Shown: in pieces, positions 59,063 through 64,000 of the stretch | Numbering within the stretch: the first letter of the stretch is position 1 | How the letters are laid out: each line of letters opens with the position of its first letter | Origin: Rhinopomastus cyanomelas | Taxonomy: Eukaryota; Chordata; Aves; Bucerotiformes; Rhinopomastidae | Direction: 5' to 3' | NCBI GenBank assembly: GCA_013400115.1 | Contig: VXBP01001155.1 | Span: 744,001-808,000 of the forward strand | Length of the DNA: 64,000 bases | The notes under the pieces: generated by a model | Database searches by the model: none | Seen by the model: only the letters and a program-made list of their open reading frames with translations | Told to the model about the DNA's origin: nothing | Made by a program: the position numbers and the translations under genes

Positions 59063-62000
59063 TCTTATCCTCTCACAACTGTTTCTTGTGTTGTAGCAGC
59101 GCATAACAGATGCAATGACTCCCACTTTTAATGTCTCGGCCATATACGCAAACTTTATGCCCTGCATATGACAGAAATAAGAAAGAGGAACTTGGAGGAC
59201 TGTTTTTTCTTACCTACATCATTGCTTGTTTACTTTTCCAACTACAGCTCCTACCAGCATCTCCACCCATGCCTCCTGCTCCACAGGCAGGCACTTGTCC
59301 TAAGACTAAATTCTAGCCTTTCAATATGACAAATGGCTCATATGCTTCCATCCCCAGCTCTCTGCCCCCTTCAAGGGTCTTCTCTGTCCTCCTTCACAAG
59401 GCATTTCAGTCCTGCACTCCAGTCTGTTGTACTTTACTTCTAAATCCTTGATAACAGTCAGTTGTACAAGGAATTTCTGTTTTCCTTGTGAAGAGTGAAC
59501 TATTGCAGCTACAAGAACTTCTGCAGCTTCTCTTACTGTAGCACGAAGTAAATTCCCATAAAGACTGCCGCAGCCAGGTCTATGCATCACTTCAGATGCA
59601 GAATAGGCCTTGTGCTGGCTCTGCAAAGTGAAGTTCACCCTTTGGGAGGAATTTCTCCAAAGTCAGAAGAGAACAGAAGGGAACTCTGTTCTCTCTCTCC
59701 ATCAAACTATATTCTCCTTATAAACAAACTTTGAATGTGAGACGCTTTGTATTGCCTGGGCTTCCAATTTTATCACGAGCCCAAACACAGTGGATTTTTT
59801 ATCCTTGTTGTTAACTCTCACTGCTAAAGTCATGTGAATACCCAAGGAATTTCAGTTGTCTTATAAAAAGATTGCATTTCTGGCCCACACAGACGCAGAG
59901 GAAACCCTGCAAATGTGACCCCATTGCACCCTAAACACTCAAAACCAGAAGGCAAATAAAAAGAAGCCAAGTGTATTCAGTTGCATGAATTTCAGGCCAA
60001 TCTCATGATTATTTCAAGCCTGATTCAAGATTTTTGGATGGTTTGGGTTGGCAGCACTGAAGACTTCATTATAGTTTCAAAGACTATAAAAAGAAAAAAA
60101 GTTTCCAAGCTGTATAATTATCAAAATGATGGAGAGTCTGAAATACAGCAGAAATGACAGGCACACTTGGGCCAGCATTTTCAAATGGGGCCTGATAGAG
60201 CCTGCTTCAGCTATTTCATTGCCATATCCAGACACAGTGGACCTGATTAGCCTAAATATAGATCTCTCTGGAAATCAATTGGCTTAGGCAGGAGTTCGGC
60301 GACACAGGTCTTGCTCTTGACAACTGCCAGGGGTGAATTTTGCCCTGAGAAAGTCAAACAAGAAGAGAGAAGGATTGCTGACCTTACACAGATTGTGTCT
60401 TGAGAAGGCAATTTGTACAATGCAGGACAGAGGTTTATTCAGAAACATGTGGAAGTGATTTATTGATTCTATTGAAGATTTCTGGTATTAAAGCCTGGAC
60501 ATAAGTGCTACTCCCATGTTTTCATTGTAAGAGGGGTTACATTACGGCATCTTGTCTTCAAACAGGCACACTGGCTTCCAAAACTGCATTGTCCCGTTCC
60601 TCTCTTTTCTGTTTTTCTGCATTCCCTTGAATTTTCTTCCTGGCAGTCTAAGCTCTGTTTAAAAGGCAGACTTCAGAGAGGATGGAAGCGCCTGCTCTAT
60701 ATATTCTTACTCGGAGATAATTTTCTGTCCTTCTATAGGTTCGGCGGCATATTGTTCCCCAAGCAATCCTGCTGACATTAACAGGCAACTCCTAATGCCC
60801 ATGTGGGCATAATATGGAAGAAGAAAAGGGGGTTGAATCAGACAAAGTGAGACAGGAGGTAATTTAAAGGATGTAATGAAACAAACAAAAGCTTGTAATC
60901 TTTCCGTGGGTTTTTCCATAGAGACTTACTCCTTCTTGCATTGAAGTCAGTGGGAAAATTCCTATTGATTTCGGCAGCAATAGGCAGTTTTCTTCAGCCT
61001 GTAATCATAATTATAACATTACACTGCCACTCTGGAGCTTCCAATCTATAATAACATTCTTTTGCCTTTAAATGCAACTCTTGCTTCAGCAGGACGAATT
61101 CTATGCGAAAAACCGAATTCACCACAGTGTTCACATACACCCTAAACTTTAGGTACAAAGTCGGGCTCACTGACTTACATTAAAGAAAATCACCCACAAA
61201 TCTGCCCTGGTCATCACCAATTCAGAGAGTCTCATTTGTTAGAAATAAAGATAGGTGCAGAAGGTATCCCCTCAGCCTTATCAGCTCTGCCGCAGTACAG
61301 CACCAGAAAGTACAACCCACATCAAAGCCTTCTTCATGGCACCAAGTCAGTGGTTTGTGTATCACCAGTGAGGAATAAAAAAGAAATATGCTGAAGCCCA
61401 TGATTTTCCAGGGCCAAAGATCTAACATCAGTTACTTAATATCACGTACAGAAGAAAGCCTCTTCACTTATTTATTTATTTTGAGGGAAGGAGGAGGGGG
61501 TGAGAGGCTCCTTCAGAAAACCTGCAGGCATGAGGCCCCACATGGTGGGGGGAGAAGGGGTTATTTTACTTACAGGCGTCCTAGTAGTTATTCTACCTCC
61601 TTGAAACATTTTCCTGACAATCTTCAAAAGCAAAGTCCCAATTTGCATTTTTAATGCTGAAATGTAATATGCTGTTACCGGGAGACACCCCTGAGTGTTA
61701 TTACTTATCACTGGGCCATTATAAACAATCATGAAAGATTACAGTTGATCTGCCTGGCCAGATGCATTCTTGAGAACCCAGAAAGAGGGTTAAACGAGAA
61801 CCAACATATGTAAAAGATTCACAATGCTATATTTCAAATAAGAAACATGTCGGGAGTGGAAAAAAAAGAAAGCCAAAGAGCATAGTGGTTAAAGAAAAAC
61901 TGAAAGAAAAACACATAATTGCTTTTAGTCTGTCATTTCCCCCCACAGAGTAGTAAATAAGAGCTTTGATACATAAAAGCCGTTATCAAACAGCAACAAA

Positions 62001-62415
62001 TTAGTTCTTCACCATCTGTGATCCACGCGAGGGGGGTGACAGTTATAGGCAAGATTTTAAAATATGAAATCAACTATTTATGAACTGGTTTCAGAGTCTT
62101 GCTGTCTACTTTGCCTTTTAAAATGTGGCCACAAGAAAGAGATGGGGTTTTCAAAGTTAACAAAAAACAACAGTTGTGGTTCCACTCTTTAAATGACACT
62201 AATTGCTGGCTAACATTTGTAAACAAGATGTTTCCTTTCCTACCACTGCCTGCTATAGCTCAGTGTCACTTTCAAGAACAATATCTCATTTGGAAAAAGT
62301 AAAATAAAATCCTGACACTGACCTTACCAAATCTTATTACTTTGAGCTCCCTTATGCTGCACACGACTCCATGCTGGATCCAGTGGTTCAAAAATACTGC
62401 CATTTAAATCTAATG
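59063..62415. other. Unique DNA, CR1-free
   Basis: No gene is supported. A 105-codon minus frame (59321-59638) has a balanced composition but no known motif. Phrases such as 'ttgaagtcagtggga' (about 60941) are of the kind found in old amniote repeats or conserved non-coding DNA. Confidence 0.45.
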
Positions 62416-62416
62416 C

Positions 62417-62530
62417 CTCCTTCCTTCCTTCCTTCCTTCCTTCCTTCCTTCCTTCCTTCCTTCCTTCCTTCCTTCCTCCCTCCCTTTCTTTCTTTCTTTT
62501 TTCTTTCTTTCCTTTTTTCTTTATTTTCTT
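62417..62530. repeat. (CCTT)n / (CTTT)n microsatellite
   Basis: A pure tract of about 14 cctt units from 62417 to 62475, grading into ccct and cttt units and then T-rich pyrimidine DNA up to about 62640. The minus strand is therefore a (AAGG)n purine tract, which gives the repetitive KEGRKEGRKEG frame at 62324-62554. Confidence 0.98.
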
Positions 62531-62640
62531 GCTAATTTTCTCACTTTCTTGCATTCTTACTGACTTATTTCCTCTTTTCCTCTATCCTCCTTTCTCTTTC
62601 TTTAATCCTTTTTTAATCTTTCATCTTCCTTTTTCTTTTT

Positions 62641-64000
62641 CCCTGCAAAAGCATCTTTTGTCACTCTATAGGTGAACAGATACTTCAGCTCCTGAATTCA
62701 GCAAGTGCTGAGTTCTTCACGATGCTCAAATTACTGTATATTAACTGACAAGTTAATTTAGGAAAAGGAAAAACAACCCAAACCATTCATTCTTTTCAGA
62801 TTCATCTAGCATTTCTTTTATTTTTCCTACATTCCTCTGTGCAGAAGAGGGGTTTTTCTGGAGTGAAAGCAATTAAATCTCAGAGAAATTGTGGTAATTT
62901 GTTTCTGCTTGGGAAGTGAGCACATTTAAAAATGAATTTGAATTGATCTAGGGGTTTTTCCCTAGATCTCCACTGTGAAAGGAAAAAAAAACCAAAATGA
63001 AAAGCCCAAAATGTTAGGAGACTCCATTACTTAGAAGCTGCTGAGAAGGATCATTATTATTTTTTGAAAACAATGGGGGTTTTTTGTGCCATTTGGGGCA
63101 ATACGAAAGGAAAAAAAAGGGTGTTAACATGCTGTGGATTGTTGTATTTCATGGGACAATCCAATGCCTTTGCAATGTGTCATTTTTAGTTTCAGTGAAA
63201 TACAATGGACATTTCAGCAGGAATACAAAAGTGCAAAAGGATTGGCCATTTGTTCCCACAATCCGATATCCATGGACTACAGTGCCAAGAGCTCTTTCAT
63301 TTAGATTAAGAGACTTTGACTGACAACAGTACATTTCTCTGCTGTCATCAGTTTCTTCCAAGACAATAAAATATGTTCATGTGGTAAATCAAAAAGACTA
63401 AAGAAACAGCATCTGCTTAGGTCTTTGAATAGTAGAAGTGCCTTGGGTGCCCTAAGGTAATCTTGTATGAAGTAAGCCGAAGTTCTCACTAAGATTTCAA
63501 TATCTATAATGACGTGACATCTTTCTGGCCAAATATAAGCATCTACAATGCACAATATGCATAAGAGCTGTTTTTCTAAACCCAGTGGAAGCAAATTTAT
63601 CACACGATACAGCATTTTGACACATCTATATCACTGAATCTGTGGCCGAGACATAGGCAGTCAACAGCAAGGCAGTGGAGAGAGAAGAATGCTTCTTCCA
63701 TTACTCACATCAAACAAAAATAGGTACGAAACAAGAGAACAAGAGTAGATGCATTGCCCTGTGTTCTTTTCTCATTAGAAGGGGAGTAAGGGGTCAATGT
63801 TCAAAGGCAAAAGGAGACGTCCAAATTCCAGTGAACTGTACCCTATCTCTACAGCCTTAAAGTGGCACTAGGCAGAGTCCAACTGACCTCAGTATGTAGT
63901 AGTAATGGACAAGAATTTTCACTTCCAACACATTTAAAAGTAAAAATTGAGGAATTCCTTTCACTAACAGCATAATCACTTTGTTGGATTCTGAAAAATG
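62641..64000. other. Unique AT-rich DNA to the window end
   Basis: Nothing recognised. The ORFs at 63084-63323 (plus), 63149-63361 and 63301-63615 (minus) overlap each other and lack motifs. Confidence 0.5.

Noticed and set aside
59321..59638. 105-codon minus-strand ORF with balanced composition
   Set aside because: No known motif. It is more likely old non-coding DNA than a gene, though conservation could be checked.
62324..62554. Repetitive Lys-Glu-Gly-Arg protein frame
   Set aside because: It is simply the translation of the (AAGG)n strand of the microsatellite.
1..64000. Search for a new multi-gene system, tRNA or rRNA genes, operons or riboswitches
   Set aside because: The sequence is vertebrate non-coding DNA. 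I saw no tRNA- or rRNA-like structure and no cluster of real genes. The notable content is retrotransposon history.

Overview
This window is bird nuclear DNA with no host gene that I can support. The diagnostic signal is the CR1 retrotransposon (LINE, non-LTR): at least 22 insertions on both strands, most ending in the CR1 octamer tail (attctatg)n and most cut off at the 5' side. They cover about 18 kb, roughly 28% of the window. That load is far above the genome-wide figure for chicken and fits the CR1-rich bird lineages (woodpeckers and relatives, hornbills and hoopoes). The lineage is an inference from CR1 load only. The rest is AT-rich single-copy DNA with scattered short chance ORFs, as in an avian intergenic region or a large intron.

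Layout. 1-8 kb: unique AT-rich DNA with a small old CR1 (1.5 kb), a CR1 tail (2.1 kb), two minus-strand CR1s (3.1-5.4 kb) and a plus-strand fragment (7.4 kb). 8.8-12.2 kb: unique DNA with two copies of an unidentified ~145-bp repeat and one very old dispersed repeat (10.06 kb). 12.2-21.3 kb: CR1s, including two 'double-tailed' chimeric copies and a tail-to-tail CR1 pair; between them lie a decayed L1/Tx1-like LINE remnant (17.9-18.6 kb) and an exon-like ORF (15.6 kb). 21.8-22.3 kb: two LTR-like promoter/poly(A) cassettes. 24.2-32.6 kb: the two longest-reaching CR1s in opposite orientation, one with endonuclease plus reverse transcriptase (24.2-26.9 kb) and one with the rarely preserved ORF1 esterase end plus endonuclease (30.4-32.05 kb). 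36-45.5 kb: almost repeat-free. 45.6-56 kb: a CR1 containing an unmerged contig overlap around a single N, a 2.3-kb CR1 with a 317-codon open frame, and smaller copies. 58.3-59.1 kb: three CR1s nested in one another. 59.1-64 kb: unique DNA with one (CCTT)n microsatellite.

All CR1 reading frames look dead: stops, frameshifts, internal deletions, and substitutions in catalytic motifs (FAGD for FADD at 20.1 kb, SNH for SDH at 30.8 kb). The window is best read as a record of retrotransposition. Its more interesting signals are a chimeric CR1 lineage with two stacked 3' ends, a sharp 307-bp near-identity tract shared by two inverted CR1 copies that suggests gene conversion, an assembly false duplication, and a few repeats that I cannot name.
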